A stretch of DNA of 64,000 bases from Hydrogenothermus marinus. Its GTDB lineage: Bacteria; Aquificota; Aquificia; Aquificales; Hydrogenothermaceae. The notes under the pieces were generated by a model, which saw only the letters and a list, made by a program, of their open reading frames with translations, ran no database searches and had not been told where the DNA came from. The stretch spans positions 62,001 to 126,000 of the forward strand of contig NZ_REFO01000013.1 in the NCBI RefSeq assembly GCF_003688665.1. Direction: 5' to 3'. Of this stretch, positions 6,701 to 15,203 are shown piece after piece (position 1 is the first letter of the stretch; every line of letters begins with the position of its first letter). The position numbers and the translations under genes were made by a program.

Positions 6701-8833
6701 ATGATATATAAATATTTATTAGAAGAAGCAAAGAAAGTTTTAGATAAAAACTGGACAGGTAGTTATACAGTCCCTTCTATACATCTATATCCTCACCAAT
6801 GGAATTGGGATAGTGCCTTTATTGCTATAGGATATTCAAGATACGATACAGATAGAGCTATTCAAGAGTTAGTTTCTCTTTTTGAAGGTCAATGGAAAAA
6901 TGGAATGCTTCCTCATATAATTTTTAATGAAAAAAATCTTGGTAAATATTTTCCAGAACCAGATTTTTGGCAAACTGAAAATTTAGAAATATCTCCAGAT
7001 AATAAATTAACATCAGGAATAACACAGCCTCCTATCCACGCATTTGCTGTATTGAAAATTTATGAAAATGCAAAAGATAAAGAAAAAGTTAAAGAGTTTA
7101 TAAAATGGATATATCCAAAACTTATTAAAATGCATAAGTATTTCTATCTTGAAAGAAATCCTATGGACAATGGACTTGTTTATATAAGACATCCTTGGGA
7201 ATCAGGAATGGATAACTCTCCAATGTGGGATGTTATTCTTGAAAGAATAGATATAAATAAAATAAAAGTGCCTAAATTTGAAAGAAAAGATAATAAAATA
7301 ATAGATTCTTCCCAAAGACCAAAAGATGAAGATTATATAAGATATATATATCTTGTAAACTTATTTAAAAAATTAGATTATGATGAAGAAAAGATATATA
7401 AAGAATGTCCATTTTTAGTTATAGATCCTTTATTTAATTCAATACTTAATGCATCAAATCTTGCTTTAATAGAACTTGCTAAAATTATTGGTGAAGATTA
7501 TGGACAGCAACAAGAATGGTATATTCAAACTTCAAGGGCAATTAGAGATTTATTATTTGATAAAGACAAAAAAATATTTTTTCCATTTGATTTAGTAGAA
7601 AATAAATTAATAAAAGTAGAAACAGCTGCAGGATTTATGCCATTATTTTCAAAATCTGCATCTGATTATCAAGCAAAGCTTATTTATCAATATCTTAATT
7701 CTCATAATTTTTGTAAACTTTATGATAATACATGTTTTGCAGTTCCTAATTTTGATAAAACAAAGGAAGGTTTTAACAGTAAAAATTACTGGAGAGGTCC
7801 TGTTTGGATAAATATTAATTATCTTTTATACCATGGATTAAAAAATTATGATTTTGAAGAGTATGCTTACCATGTTGAAAAAGATATTTTAGAACTTCCA
7901 CTTAGATTTGGATTTTATGAATATTATGATTCTGAAACAGGTATTGGTTATGGAACAAAGGACTTTTCATGGACAGCAGCTTTATTTATAGATATGGTTT
8001 ATGAGTATGAAAAAAGAAAAAACAAAAGATTTATTTCTAAAAATATTGAAAATAAAATTTTTAATAATTCTAAAAAAGATAAATTTTTAGATACAAAATT
8101 AGCTTTACAAAAATTTAATATATTTTTTGAAAAACTTATAAAAAACAATGTTGAAGATTTTGTTGTTAATTACAAAAAAATAAGTATATCTCCAGAATAC
8201 AAAATACTAAAAGAAACAGTTAAGAATTTTCAAAAATTTAATTTTAATTATTTAGATACGGAAAATAAGAAAAAAGCTTTTTGGATAAATATTTACAACT
8301 TTATGGTTATAGATTTTATTATCTCTTTAGATATTAAAGAATCAGTTATGGAAATAGATAAATTTTTTGAAAGACTACATTATAAAATTGGAGATTATAT
8401 CCTATCCTTAGATGATATTCTTTATGGAATTTTAAAATCAAACTCTGAAAATCCATTTACAGGAAAGAAACAGTTTATAGATAAAAATCCATTAATTCTC
8501 AAGGAAAAAGATAATAGAGTAATATTTACCATAACTCAAGGAGCAAGAAGTTCACCTGCTTTAAGTTTTTATAATTATACAGATTTAGATAAACAGATTG
8601 ATAATGCAACAAAAAGATTCATAAGAGGTTCAGAAATATTAATAGTTCCTGAAAAAAATAGCATTTTTATATCTAAACTATTTGACTGGCATAAAGATAT
8701 ATTTAGGAAAAATAATGATAAAATAAAGTTTATAGCCAAATATATAAATGATGAGAAAAAAAGAGATTATTTAATAGAAAAAAAAGACATAAATATAAAC
8801 TACTTTTATTTTAACTGGGCATTAAATGATTAA
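6701..8833 (+). CDS. GH63-like glycoside hydrolase fused to a DUF547 domain
   Basis: The 710-aa protein has two parts. Residues about 20-440 look like an (alpha/alpha)6 glycosidase of the GH63 mannosylglycerate/glucosylglycerate hydrolase type: HQWNWDSAFIAIG (32-44), GITQPPIHAF (106-115), WESGMDNSPMWD (166-177), NYWRGPVWININY (362-374), FYEYYDSETG (405-414) and FSWTAA (422-427). By family analogy D171 and E407 would be the acid and base. Residues about 470-710 resemble DUF547: AFWINIYNFMVID (526-538), LSLDDILYGIL, ITQGARSSPAL (611-621) and SKLFDWHKDIF. Position 618 is Ser where the family usually has Cys in an SCP motif. The start abuts the purM stop with no clear ribosome site, so expression probably depends on coupling. 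There is no signal peptide. Substrate is unknown; a compatible-solute or storage glucoside is a guess. Confidence 0.7.
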   Translation: MIYKYLLEEAKKVLDKNWTGSYTVPSIHLYPHQWNWDSAFIAIGYSRYDTDRAIQELVSLFEGQWKNGMLPHIIFNEKNLGKYFPEPDFWQTENLEISPDNKLTSGITQPPIHAFAVLKIYENAKDKEKVKEFIKWIYPKLIKMHKYFYLERNPMDNGLVYIRHPWESGMDNSPMWDVILERIDINKIKVPKFERKDNKIIDSSQRPKDEDYIRYIYLVNLFKKLDYDEEKIYKECPFLVIDPLFNSILNASNLALIELAKIIGEDYGQQQEWYIQTSRAIRDLLFDKDKKIFFPFDLVENKLIKVETAAGFMPLFSKSASDYQAKLIYQYLNSHNFCKLYDNTCFAVPNFDKTKEGFNSKNYWRGPVWININYLLYHGLKNYDFEEYAYHVEKDILELPLRFGFYEYYDSETGIGYGTKDFSWTAALFIDMVYEYEKRKNKRFISKNIENKIFNNSKKDKFLDTKLALQKFNIFFEKLIKNNVEDFVVNYKKISISPEYKILKETVKNFQKFNFNYLDTENKKKAFWINIYNFMVIDFIISLDIKESVMEIDKFFERLHYKIGDYILSLDDILYGILKSNSENPFTGKKQFIDKNPLILKEKDNRVIFTITQGARSSPALSFYNYTDLDKQIDNATKRFIRGSEILIVPEKNSIFISKLFDWHKDIFRKNNDKIKFIAKYINDEKKRDYLIEKKDININYFYFNWALND

Positions 8834-8845
8834 TAAGGAGATAGA

Positions 8846-9499
8846 ATGAGCTGTAATATTGTTGTTCTTGCGTCAGGTAGAGGCAGTAATTTAAGGGCTA
8901 TCATAAAAGGAATAAAAGACGGAAAGATTAACGGAAATATATCTCTTGTAATATCTAATAAAAAAGATGCAGGCGCTTTAAAAATAGCTAAAGAAAATGG
9001 AATAGAAGCAAAATTTTATGATCCTGCTTTTTTTGCATCAAGAAGAGGATATGATATTTACATAGCGGAAAGAATAAGAAAAGAAAACCCAGATTTAGTA
9101 GTACTTGCTGGATATATGAGAATTTTATCAGATGAGTTTGTAGAAGCATTTGAAGGTAAACTTTTAAATATCCATCCATCATTAATCCCAGCATTTCAAG
9201 GATTGAAAGCCCAAAAACAAGCAATTGAGTATGGAGCAAGATTTACAGGTTGTACAGTACATTTTGTTGAAAAAGAACTTGATAATGGAGCAATAATAAT
9301 TCAAGCAGTAGTTCCTGTTTTACCTGATGATACAGAAGAAACCCTTTCTGAAAGAATTTTAAAATATGAGCATAAAATATATCCGCAAGCTATAAAATGG
9401 TTCTGTGATGGAAGAATTAAGAAAAATGGTAGAAATGTTATAATAGAAAATGCAAAATATGGGGAGGTTCCTGTAAATCCTGCATTAGAGGATTTTTAA
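8846..9499 (+). CDS. purN: Phosphoribosylglycinamide formyltransferase
   Basis: The 217-aa enzyme transfers a formyl group from 10-formyltetrahydrofolate to GAR in purine synthesis. It begins NIVVLASGRGSNLRAII with the phosphate-binding GSN. The active-site region LAGYMRILSDEFV...LLNIHPSLIPAFQG carries the catalytic Asn and His, and the later GCTVHFVEKELDNGAII is the family signature. AAGGAG precedes ATG 8846. It sits 12 bases after the GH63-DUF547 gene and 3 bases before the globin-PsiE gene, as part of one transcription unit from pgpA onwards. Confidence 0.95.
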   Translation: MSCNIVVLASGRGSNLRAIIKGIKDGKINGNISLVISNKKDAGALKIAKENGIEAKFYDPAFFASRRGYDIYIAERIRKENPDLVVLAGYMRILSDEFVEAFEGKLLNIHPSLIPAFQGLKAQKQAIEYGARFTGCTVHFVEKELDNGAIIIQAVVPVLPDDTEETLSERILKYEHKIYPQAIKWFCDGRIKKNGRNVIIENAKYGEVPVNPALEDF

Positions 9500-9502
9500 A
9501 TC

Positions 9503-10405
9503 ATGGAAAGCTTTGACCAGATAAAAAAAGATTTTGATTTTACACCTAAGGATGAAGAAAGATTAAAACAATTAAAACCAGTTATGGAAAAATATCTTGA
9601 TGAATATATAAATGAGCTTTATGATTTTATTTTTAGACTTCCAAAAGCAAAACAATACTTAAAAAACGAAGAAATTATAAACAGACATAAGAAAAAATTA
9701 AAAGAATGGTATCTTGATTTATTTAGTGGTGTTTATGATGAGAGATACTTTGAAAAGTTACATAAAGTTGGGGAAGTTCATGATAGTTTAGGAGTGCCAA
9801 CTCATTATATAAATGCTTCTTTTAACTTTACTAGAAGATTTTTTATAAGAAAAATAAATGAAGAATTTGGCTATTCAAGAGAAAGGAATCTTTATGTTGA
9901 ATCTGTAGGAAAAATCTTAGATATAAATTTAGATGTTTTTACAAAATCGTATATAGAAGAAGAAATTTCCAGATATATGGAATTTTCCAGACTTGAAAAA
10001 AAATTAATAAAAGCAGCAAAAAGATTCAAAGACTTTTTAGATTTAGCATTACTTGTTTCTTTAATATTTATTTCCTTTTTTGTTATTGGATTATTAGGGT
10101 TTGATGTTTATAAATTTGTAATTGGTGAAGTTCATTTTGAAGAGGGAATTATTGCAACTCTTGGTAGTTTATTAATTTTATGGGCAGTTGTTGAACTTAT
10201 GGGAGAAGAGATAAAGCATTTAAAAGGTGGAGGTTTTGCTCTTACTGCATTCTTAGGTGTTGCTCTTGCAGCAGTAATAAGAAAAATACTTATTGCCTCT
10301 CTTTCACCAGAAGATACAAAAAAGCTTTTAGCTTATGGAATAATTTTACTTATAATAGGTATTGTTTATTATTTATTAAATAAAAATGTGAAAAAAGGAG
10401 ATTAA
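9503..10405 (+). CDS. Globin-coupled sensor domain fused to a PsiE-like membrane domain
   Basis: Residues about 10-165 resemble the globin-coupled sensor/protoglobin fold. KEWYLDLFSGVYDERYFEKL is followed by HKVGEVHDSLGVPTHYINA, in which H93 sits where the haem-ligating proximal His is found in this family. A charged helix (about 160-180) leads to a membrane part with four hydrophobic segments (about 183-203, 214-232, 245-263, 276-293). That part resembles PsiE, including the charged ELMGEEIKHLKGG loop and the AAVIRKILIASL motif. The globin part would sit in the cytoplasm. Globin sensors bind O2, NO or CO; PsiE-domain function is unknown. The protein lacks any kinase, cyclase or chemotaxis output domain, so the membrane part is presumably the output. 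It lies between purN and skp with 1-3 base gaps. Confidence 0.75.
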   Translation: MESFDQIKKDFDFTPKDEERLKQLKPVMEKYLDEYINELYDFIFRLPKAKQYLKNEEIINRHKKKLKEWYLDLFSGVYDERYFEKLHKVGEVHDSLGVPTHYINASFNFTRRFFIRKINEEFGYSRERNLYVESVGKILDINLDVFTKSYIEEEISRYMEFSRLEKKLIKAAKRFKDFLDLALLVSLIFISFFVIGLLGFDVYKFVIGEVHFEEGIIATLGSLLILWAVVELMGEEIKHLKGGGFALTAFLGVALAAVIRKILIASLSPEDTKKLLAYGIILLIIGIVYYLLNKNVKKGD

Positions 10406-10406
10406 T

Positions 10407-10913
10407 ATGAAAAAATTTTTAAGCTTATTTTTATTACTTTTAGTTATTACTGGATATTCCTATGCTCAGGAAAAATTAGCTTATGTGGATCTTATTAAAG
10501 TAATGAACCAATCAAAAACAGGACACAATTTAAGAAAAGAGATAGAAGATAAATTTAATTTTTATAAGCAAAAAATAAAAGATATGCAAAATCAGATTGA
10601 AGAAATAAAAAAACAGCTTGAAAGTCCACTTTTAAGTGATAAAGCAAAATCTGAAAAACAGGCAAAAATAAGAGAGCTTGAAAGACAGATAAGAAATCTA
10701 ACAATAGAAGCTCAAACAAAACTAAATAAAATGAAACAAGATGCAGAAAAACAGTTAATAGAAAAAATAAAACTTGCTGCTAAAGAATATACAGATAAAA
10801 ATAATACAGATATTATTTTCACAAATGGACTTTATGGGGCTATTTTATATGCATCAAAGAAGATAGATATTACAGATAAAATAATTAAACTACTTGATAA
10901 GGAAGAGAAATGA
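10407..10913 (+). CDS. skp: OmpH/Skp-family periplasmic chaperone
   Basis: The 168-aa protein has a signal peptide (MKKFLSLFLLLLVITGYSYA, cleavage near residue 20-21). The next segment, KLAYVDLIKVMNQSKTG, is the typical Skp start. A long charged helical hairpin (about 45-130, many Lys/Glu with heptads) forms the tentacles, and a closing strand DIIFTNGLYGAILYA follows. Skp holds unfolded outer-membrane proteins in the periplasm. It overlaps lpxD by four bases (ATGA). This skp-lpxD order is the conserved core of outer-membrane biogenesis clusters, although bamA is not adjacent here. Confidence 0.88.
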   Translation: MKKFLSLFLLLLVITGYSYAQEKLAYVDLIKVMNQSKTGHNLRKEIEDKFNFYKQKIKDMQNQIEEIKKQLESPLLSDKAKSEKQAKIRELERQIRNLTIEAQTKLNKMKQDAEKQLIEKIKLAAKEYTDKNNTDIIFTNGLYGAILYASKKIDITDKIIKLLDKEEK

Positions 10914-11896
10914 GATTATTAAAAATAGCTGAGATTTTTAATGGAAAACTTTATAACTTTAAAGAAGATAAAGAGATAACAGGAGTTTCAAGTATATTAT
11001 CAGCTAAGGAAGGAGATATATCTTTTATTTCAGAACCAAAATTAAAGGCGTTAGCAAAAAAAACAAAAGCTACTGCAATATTTGTAAAAGAACCTATAGA
11101 AGATGCAGATATAGTACAGATAGTTGTAGAAAATCCACAAGTAGCATTTTATAAGTTAATAGATATTTTATATCCAGAAGAAGAGATAAAACCGAGAAAA
11201 GCAAAAACTGCAAAAATAAGTAAGAAAGCAAAATTAGGAGAAAATGTTTACATAGGTGATTATGTTGTAATAGAAGATAATGTAGAAATAGGGAATAATA
11301 CAATTATTCATCCATTCACATACATAGGGAAAAATACTAAAATAGGAAATGACTGCATTATATATCCAAGAGTAACTATATATAAAGATACAATTATTGG
11401 AAATAGAGTAATAATACATTCTGGTTCAGTTATAGCTTCAGATGGATTTGGATATTATCAGGAAGACGGAAAGCATAAAAAAATAAAACATATTGGAAAA
11501 GTAGTAATAGAAGATGATGTTGAAATAGGAGCAAATGTTACTATAGATAGAGCAATGCTTGATGAAACAATTATAAAAAAAGGAACAAAAATAGATAATC
11601 TAACAATGATAGCCCATAATGTTCAAGTAGGAGAAAATACAATATTAGTTTCTCAGGTTGGAATAGCCGGAAGTTCAAAGATAGGAAATAATTGTATTCT
11701 TGCAGGTCAAGTAGGAGTAGCAGATCATATAAAAATTACTGATAATGTAATTATAACTGCAAAATCTGGTGTAGGAAAAGATATATTAAAAGCAGGTGTT
11801 TATGGTTCTGGAATTAATGCTATAGAATGGTCAAGATGGAAAAAAATACTTTTTTATTTATATAGGCTTAATGAATTATTTAAAAAGGGCAGATAG
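10910..11896 (+). CDS. lpxD: UDP-3-O-acylglucosamine N-acyltransferase
   Basis: The 328-aa enzyme adds the second acyl chain in lipid A synthesis. Residues about 1-100 form the uridine-binding domain (ITGVSSILSAKEGDISFIS). From about 100 to 290 there are many hexapeptide repeats of the left-handed beta-helix, for example KLGENVYIGDYVVIEDNVEI and NCILAGQVGVADHI. The catalytic His region IAHNVQVGENT is present. The start ATG 10910 overlaps the skp stop. The last codons and stop lie inside a bidirectional terminator hairpin. Confidence 0.95.
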   Translation: MRLLKIAEIFNGKLYNFKEDKEITGVSSILSAKEGDISFISEPKLKALAKKTKATAIFVKEPIEDADIVQIVVENPQVAFYKLIDILYPEEEIKPRKAKTAKISKKAKLGENVYIGDYVVIEDNVEIGNNTIIHPFTYIGKNTKIGNDCIIYPRVTIYKDTIIGNRVIIHSGSVIASDGFGYYQEDGKHKKIKHIGKVVIEDDVEIGANVTIDRAMLDETIIKKGTKIDNLTMIAHNVQVGENTILVSQVGIAGSSKIGNNCILAGQVGVADHIKITDNVIITAKSGVGKDILKAGVYGSGINAIEWSRWKKILFYLYRLNELFKKGR

Positions 11897-11903
11897 CCCT
11901 TTT
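11883..11903. terminator. Bidirectional terminator between lpxD and ccdA
   Basis: AAAAGGGC (11883-11890) and GCCCTTTT (11896-11903) form a perfect 8-bp stem with a five-base loop. The A and T runs serve termination in both directions. It overlaps the 3' coding ends of both convergent genes. Confidence 0.8.
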
Positions 11904-12735
11904 ATGTTAAAGCAGTAGATATTTTTTCTATGTTTCCAGTAGCAAGTAAAATTCCAAGAGCTATAAGTAAAATTCCTCCAATAATTTCAACAATCTCAAA
12001 AAATCTTCCAAATCTTTGAACCATTTTCAAAAATCCTGTCCATAAAAGACCAGCAAGTATAAATGGAATTCCAAGGCCTACAGAATAAAAAGTAAGTAGA
12101 AGCATACCTTTAGAAACTGTACCTTCATTCATTGCTATCATTAATATAGAACCAAGTATAGGACCAATACATGGAGACCATCCTGCTCCAAAAGTTAAAC
12201 CTACAATAAATGAGCTTATACTAGAAGCTTTCCCACTTTTTTCAACTTTAAACTGCCTATATAAAAATTCATGAACTTTAAAATAATAAAGAGCCATAAC
12301 AATAGCCCAGATGCCAACAAATATAAAGAATGTATTTAGAGATATAAGACCAAATGTATAAAGTGCTACAAATAAAAGACCAACTGCAATAGCTATCTTT
12401 TCAAAATTAGGCTTTAAAAATAAACCTGTAAAATGGATACCAAAAAATACAACTAAAGCACCACCAATCTCTGCTATATATTTTTTATACTCAATAAAAA
12501 ACTGGCCAATAAAAGATGCAGAAGCACCCATTAAGATAAATACTGTAGAAAAACCAAGGACAAAAAATAAGATAGGTATTATAGCTTTAAAATTAAATTT
12601 CTGTTCTTCAGAGATATTTGCACTTACCCCTGTAATATAAGAAAGATAAGCAGGAACAATAGGAAGTACACAAGGAGAAACAAAACTAAGCAGTCCTGCT
12701 ATAAAGGCAGTCCATAATGTAATATCTTGAAACAT
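11902..12735 (-). CDS. ccdA: CcdA/DsbD-type transmembrane thiol-disulfide transporter
   Basis: The 277-aa inner-membrane protein matches the CcdA/DsbD core that carries reducing equivalents from cytoplasmic thioredoxin to periplasmic proteins, often for cytochrome c maturation. The first cysteine motif is FVSPCVLPIVPAYLSYITG (C22) and the second is GAGWSPCIGPILGSIL, each in a helix with flanking prolines as in the family. Several further hydrophobic segments follow. GTGAGG lies upstream of ATG 12735. It is 10 bases downstream of the periplasmic thioredoxin-like gene, which is its likely electron acceptor. Confidence 0.9.
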   Translation of the reverse strand: MFQDITLWTAFIAGLLSFVSPCVLPIVPAYLSYITGVSANISEEQKFNFKAIIPILFFVLGFSTVFILMGASASFIGQFFIEYKKYIAEIGGALVVFFGIHFTGLFLKPNFEKIAIAVGLLFVALYTFGLISLNTFFIFVGIWAIVMALYYFKVHEFLYRQFKVEKSGKASSISSFIVGLTFGAGWSPCIGPILGSILMIAMNEGTVSKGMLLLTFYSVGLGIPFILAGLLWTGFLKMVQRFGRFFEIVEIIGGILLIALGILLATGNIEKISTALT

Positions 12736-12745
12736 ACCATTTACC

Positions 12746-13219
12746 TCACTTTAAAAATTTATTTATATATTTTCTTAATCTTTTCAAAGAAGTCTCTCCA
12801 AAAAAGATTTTACCAATTGTTAAATCTTTTCTTATAATATATATTATTGGAGTACCTATTATTCTGTAATCTTTTACAACTTCAAGATTCCCAATTAGCA
12901 CAGGAATATCAAAACCCCATTCATCTTTTATTTTCTTTACTTCATTTAAGTCTTTTGTATCTATAACAATAGCATAAAACTTTACAGGTTTATCTTTATA
13001 CTCTTCTTGTAAGAAGGATATTTCTGGAAGTTCTTTTTGACAAACACCACAAGTAGTAGCCCAAAATATTAAAACAACTACATTTCCTTTCAAATCTTGA
13101 AGGTTAATAACTTTACCATCTTCAGATTTTAGTTGAAAATCAGGAGCTTTTAATCCTTTTGCTATAGAAATATTAATAACAGTAATTATTAAAAATAATA
13201 TATATATGAACTTTCTCAA
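12746..13219 (-). CDS. TlpA/ResA-like secreted thioredoxin
   Basis: The protein (157 aa from TTG 13219) has an N-terminal hydrophobic signal or anchor (about residues 4-20). A thioredoxin fold of the TlpA/ResA/AhpC-TSA type follows: APDFQLKSEDGKVINL, then IFWATTCGVCQKELPEI with the redox pair CGVC (C57, C60), and the cis-Pro region IIGTPIIYII. These proteins reduce apocytochromes or other periplasmic thiols. I chose TTG 13219 because GGAGG (13228-13232) is eight bases upstream; a TTG at 13234 would place that ribosome site inside the gene. It pairs with the adjacent CcdA. Confidence 0.85.
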   Translation of the reverse strand: MRKFIYILFLIITVINISIAKGLKAPDFQLKSEDGKVINLQDLKGNVVVLIFWATTCGVCQKELPEISFLQEEYKDKPVKFYAIVIDTKDLNEVKKIKDEWGFDIPVLIGNLEVVKDYRIIGTPIIYIIRKDLTIGKIFFGETSLKRLRKYINKFLK

Positions 13220-13282
13220 TTTATAAACCTCCAAACTATGATAACTTATTTATATATCATTAATTACAAGAGGTCAATGGTA

Positions 13283-14014
13283 ATGAATACTAACTTAAAA
13301 ATAAAAAGATTTGATGGTAATAAAGAAAAAATAGAAGAATATAATATAGATATAACAGAAAGAACTACAATCTTAGAAGCTTTAATATATATAAAAGAAA
13401 ATATAGACCCAACTTTATCATTTAGAGCTCAATGTAGAGCAGCAATATGTGGAACATGTGCTGTTAAAGTTGGTGAAAAACATCTGCTCGCTTGCAAAAC
13501 AAAAATAAAAGATTTAAAAAAAGAATTTGGAGAAATACTAATAGAGCCTCTTTCAAATATGCCTGTAATAAAGGATTTAGTTGTTGATCATAATGAATTT
13601 ATTAATAAACTTAAAGATATAAAAGCTTGGTTTATTCCAAAAGAAAATTTTGAACCTGTTTATCCTGAAGATCTTAAAAGGTTTGAAAAAGAAACAGATT
13701 GTATCTTATGTGGTGCATGCTATAGTGCTTGTCCTGCATTTGAATCAGATAAAGAGTTTGGAGGACCAATAAATTTTGTAAAAGTTTTTAGATTTTGGAA
13801 AGATAAAAATGATGCACTTGGAGATGAAAGAATTGTGTTAGCAGAAAAAAATCATATTACAAGCTGTGTCCATTGTAAATTCTGTACTTTTATATGTCCA
13901 AAAGAAATTCCGGTGGAAACAGATATTACCCAAATAGAATTTTATGGACAACAAAAAGGTATTATAAAGAAGAAGCAGGATTTTGGATTTGGTTTTGGTT
14001 TCCCTAATTTTTAG
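13283..14014 (+). CDS. sdhB: Succinate dehydrogenase/fumarate reductase iron-sulfur subunit
   Basis: The protein (243 aa) is the three-cluster Fe-S subunit linking flavoprotein and membrane anchor. The 2Fe-2S ligands are C51, C56, C59 and C71 (AQCRAAICGTCAV to LLACK). The C-terminal ferredoxin part has CILCGACYSACP and CVHCKFCTFICP, giving the 4Fe-4S and 3Fe-4S sites. ATG 13283 is preferred, nine bases after AGAGG; ATG 13277 is only three bases away, and a further in-frame start at 13238 has no ribosome site. No flavoprotein or anchor gene is nearby. The direction of the reaction (fumarate reduction in a reductive TCA cycle, or succinate oxidation) cannot be read here. It overlaps the convergent permease gene by four bases. 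Confidence 0.88.
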   Translation: MNTNLKIKRFDGNKEKIEEYNIDITERTTILEALIYIKENIDPTLSFRAQCRAAICGTCAVKVGEKHLLACKTKIKDLKKEFGEILIEPLSNMPVIKDLVVDHNEFINKLKDIKAWFIPKENFEPVYPEDLKRFEKETDCILCGACYSACPAFESDKEFGGPINFVKVFRFWKDKNDALGDERIVLAEKNHITSCVHCKFCTFICPKEIPVETDITQIEFYGQQKGIIKKKQDFGFGFGFPNF

Positions 14015-15066
14015 TTTGGTATTGAATACCTTTCCATATAAATATTTAATAAGTTATGAAGAATAACCACTATTATAGGAGCTACAAATATTCCTATAAA
14101 TCCAAATAAGTTTAAACCTCCAAGAATAGAAAAAAACATAATAGCTGGATGAATATTTGCTTTTTCTCCAATTACTATAGGTTTAATAATATTATCTACA
14201 GTACTTATAACAAATGTTCCCCATAATGAAAATAAAACAGCTGTTATTATTCCTTTAGAAAAAAGCAGATATATAGCTATAGGAACCCAAACAAGAGAAG
14301 CACCACCTATAGGAATGAAAGATGCAAAAAATGTCATTATTGCCCAAAATAAACTAAAAGATATTCCTGCAAAAAAATAACCAATAAAAGATAAAATTCC
14401 TTGTGCTAAAGCTGTTAAAAAAGAACCTAACACAATACCTTGTATAGCCTGATAAGAAGAATTTACAATATAGTTTTTTTCTTTTTCATGTAAAGGTACA
14501 AGTTTATAAATCCATTTATAAAAATTTTCTCCATCTTTAAATAAGAAAAAAATTGTAAAAAGCATTAAAACAATTCCAAAAATTAAAAAAGCTATATTTA
14601 AAAATATAGCCTTACTTTCTGCCATAAGAAACTCAGATACAAAGGAAAGAATATTCTTAAGCAAAGACCGTATATCTATCTGTGTATTAAAATTAACTGT
14701 TATATATTTTTGAATATCAGAAACAAAAGGAAGACTCAAAAATATCTTTTCTATGCTTTGTGCTTTTGATATCTTTTTTAAAATCTCTGGATAAAGAGCC
14801 ATAAATTCATTAATAAAAACAGTAATTATCAAAATAGAAGGAATAATTATAAAAAGTAATACTAAAGCTGATAATATAAGAGAAGATAAAATATCTGATT
14901 TTATATAAGAATTTAATCTTTTATAAAGAGGATATAAAATTATAACAATAAAAGCTGAAAGCAAAAAAATCTTAACAAAAGGTAAAAATAAAAAATAACC
15001 CAAGCCTATAAAAAAGGCAAGGGATAAAAAGAAAAATATATTACTTATATTACTACTCTGATTCAC
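14011..15066 (-). CDS. AI-2E-family (TqsA/PerM-like) membrane permease
   Basis: The 351-aa protein has about eight hydrophobic segments in the layout of the AI-2E transporter family: two pairs near the N-terminus, a long soluble region (about 85-150), then membrane segments around a central FFLFKDGENFYKWIYKLVPL motif. The family motif GIVLGSFLTALAQGILSFIG and the proline/glycine-rich ASFIPIGGASLVWVPIAIYL are clear. Members have been linked to AI-2 export, Na+/H+ antiport or unknown transport, so substrate is open. It is the last gene of a minus-strand run with uvrC and a 33-aa peptide. Confidence 0.85.
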   Translation of the reverse strand: MNQSSNISNIFFFLSLAFFIGLGYFLFLPFVKIFLLSAFIVIILYPLYKRLNSYIKSDILSSLILSALVLLFIIIPSILIITVFINEFMALYPEILKKISKAQSIEKIFLSLPFVSDIQKYITVNFNTQIDIRSLLKNILSFVSEFLMAESKAIFLNIAFLIFGIVLMLFTIFFLFKDGENFYKWIYKLVPLHEKEKNYIVNSSYQAIQGIVLGSFLTALAQGILSFIGYFFAGISFSLFWAIMTFFASFIPIGGASLVWVPIAIYLLFSKGIITAVLFSLWGTFVISTVDNIIKPIVIGEKANIHPAIMFFSILGGLNLFGFIGIFVAPIIVVILHNLLNIYMERYSIPN

Positions 15067-15073
15067 TTAAAAA

Positions 15074-15175
15074 TTACTCTTCTCCTTTTTTTAAAGCTCC
15101 TGCCACAAATGCTAAAACTGCAGTTACTATTGCAAAAATTGTCATAATGATGAAAGCTTCCCAAGGACCACCCAT
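15074..15175 (-). CDS. Small single-pass membrane protein, 33 aa
   Basis: This short ORF starts at ATG 15175 after a strong ribosome site (AAGGAGG, about eight bases upstream). It encodes 33 residues with one hydrophobic helix (about 7-27, AFIIMTIFAIVTAVLAFVAG) and a charged tail KKGEE. It lies between uvrC and the AI-2E-type permease, 7 bases before the permease start. The strong ribosome site and exact fit in the operon gap argue that it is translated. I recognise no family; a small subunit for the permease or another membrane complex is speculation. Confidence 0.6.
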   Translation of the reverse strand: MGGPWEAFIIMTIFAIVTAVLAFVAGALKKGEE

Positions 15176-15203
15176 TTTTCAAACCTCCTTATGAAAAATA
15201 CAT

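Noticed and set aside
13220-13234. Upstream TTG start of the TlpA-like gene at 13234
   Set aside because: The GGAGG ribosome site would fall inside the extension; TTG 13219 is correctly spaced.
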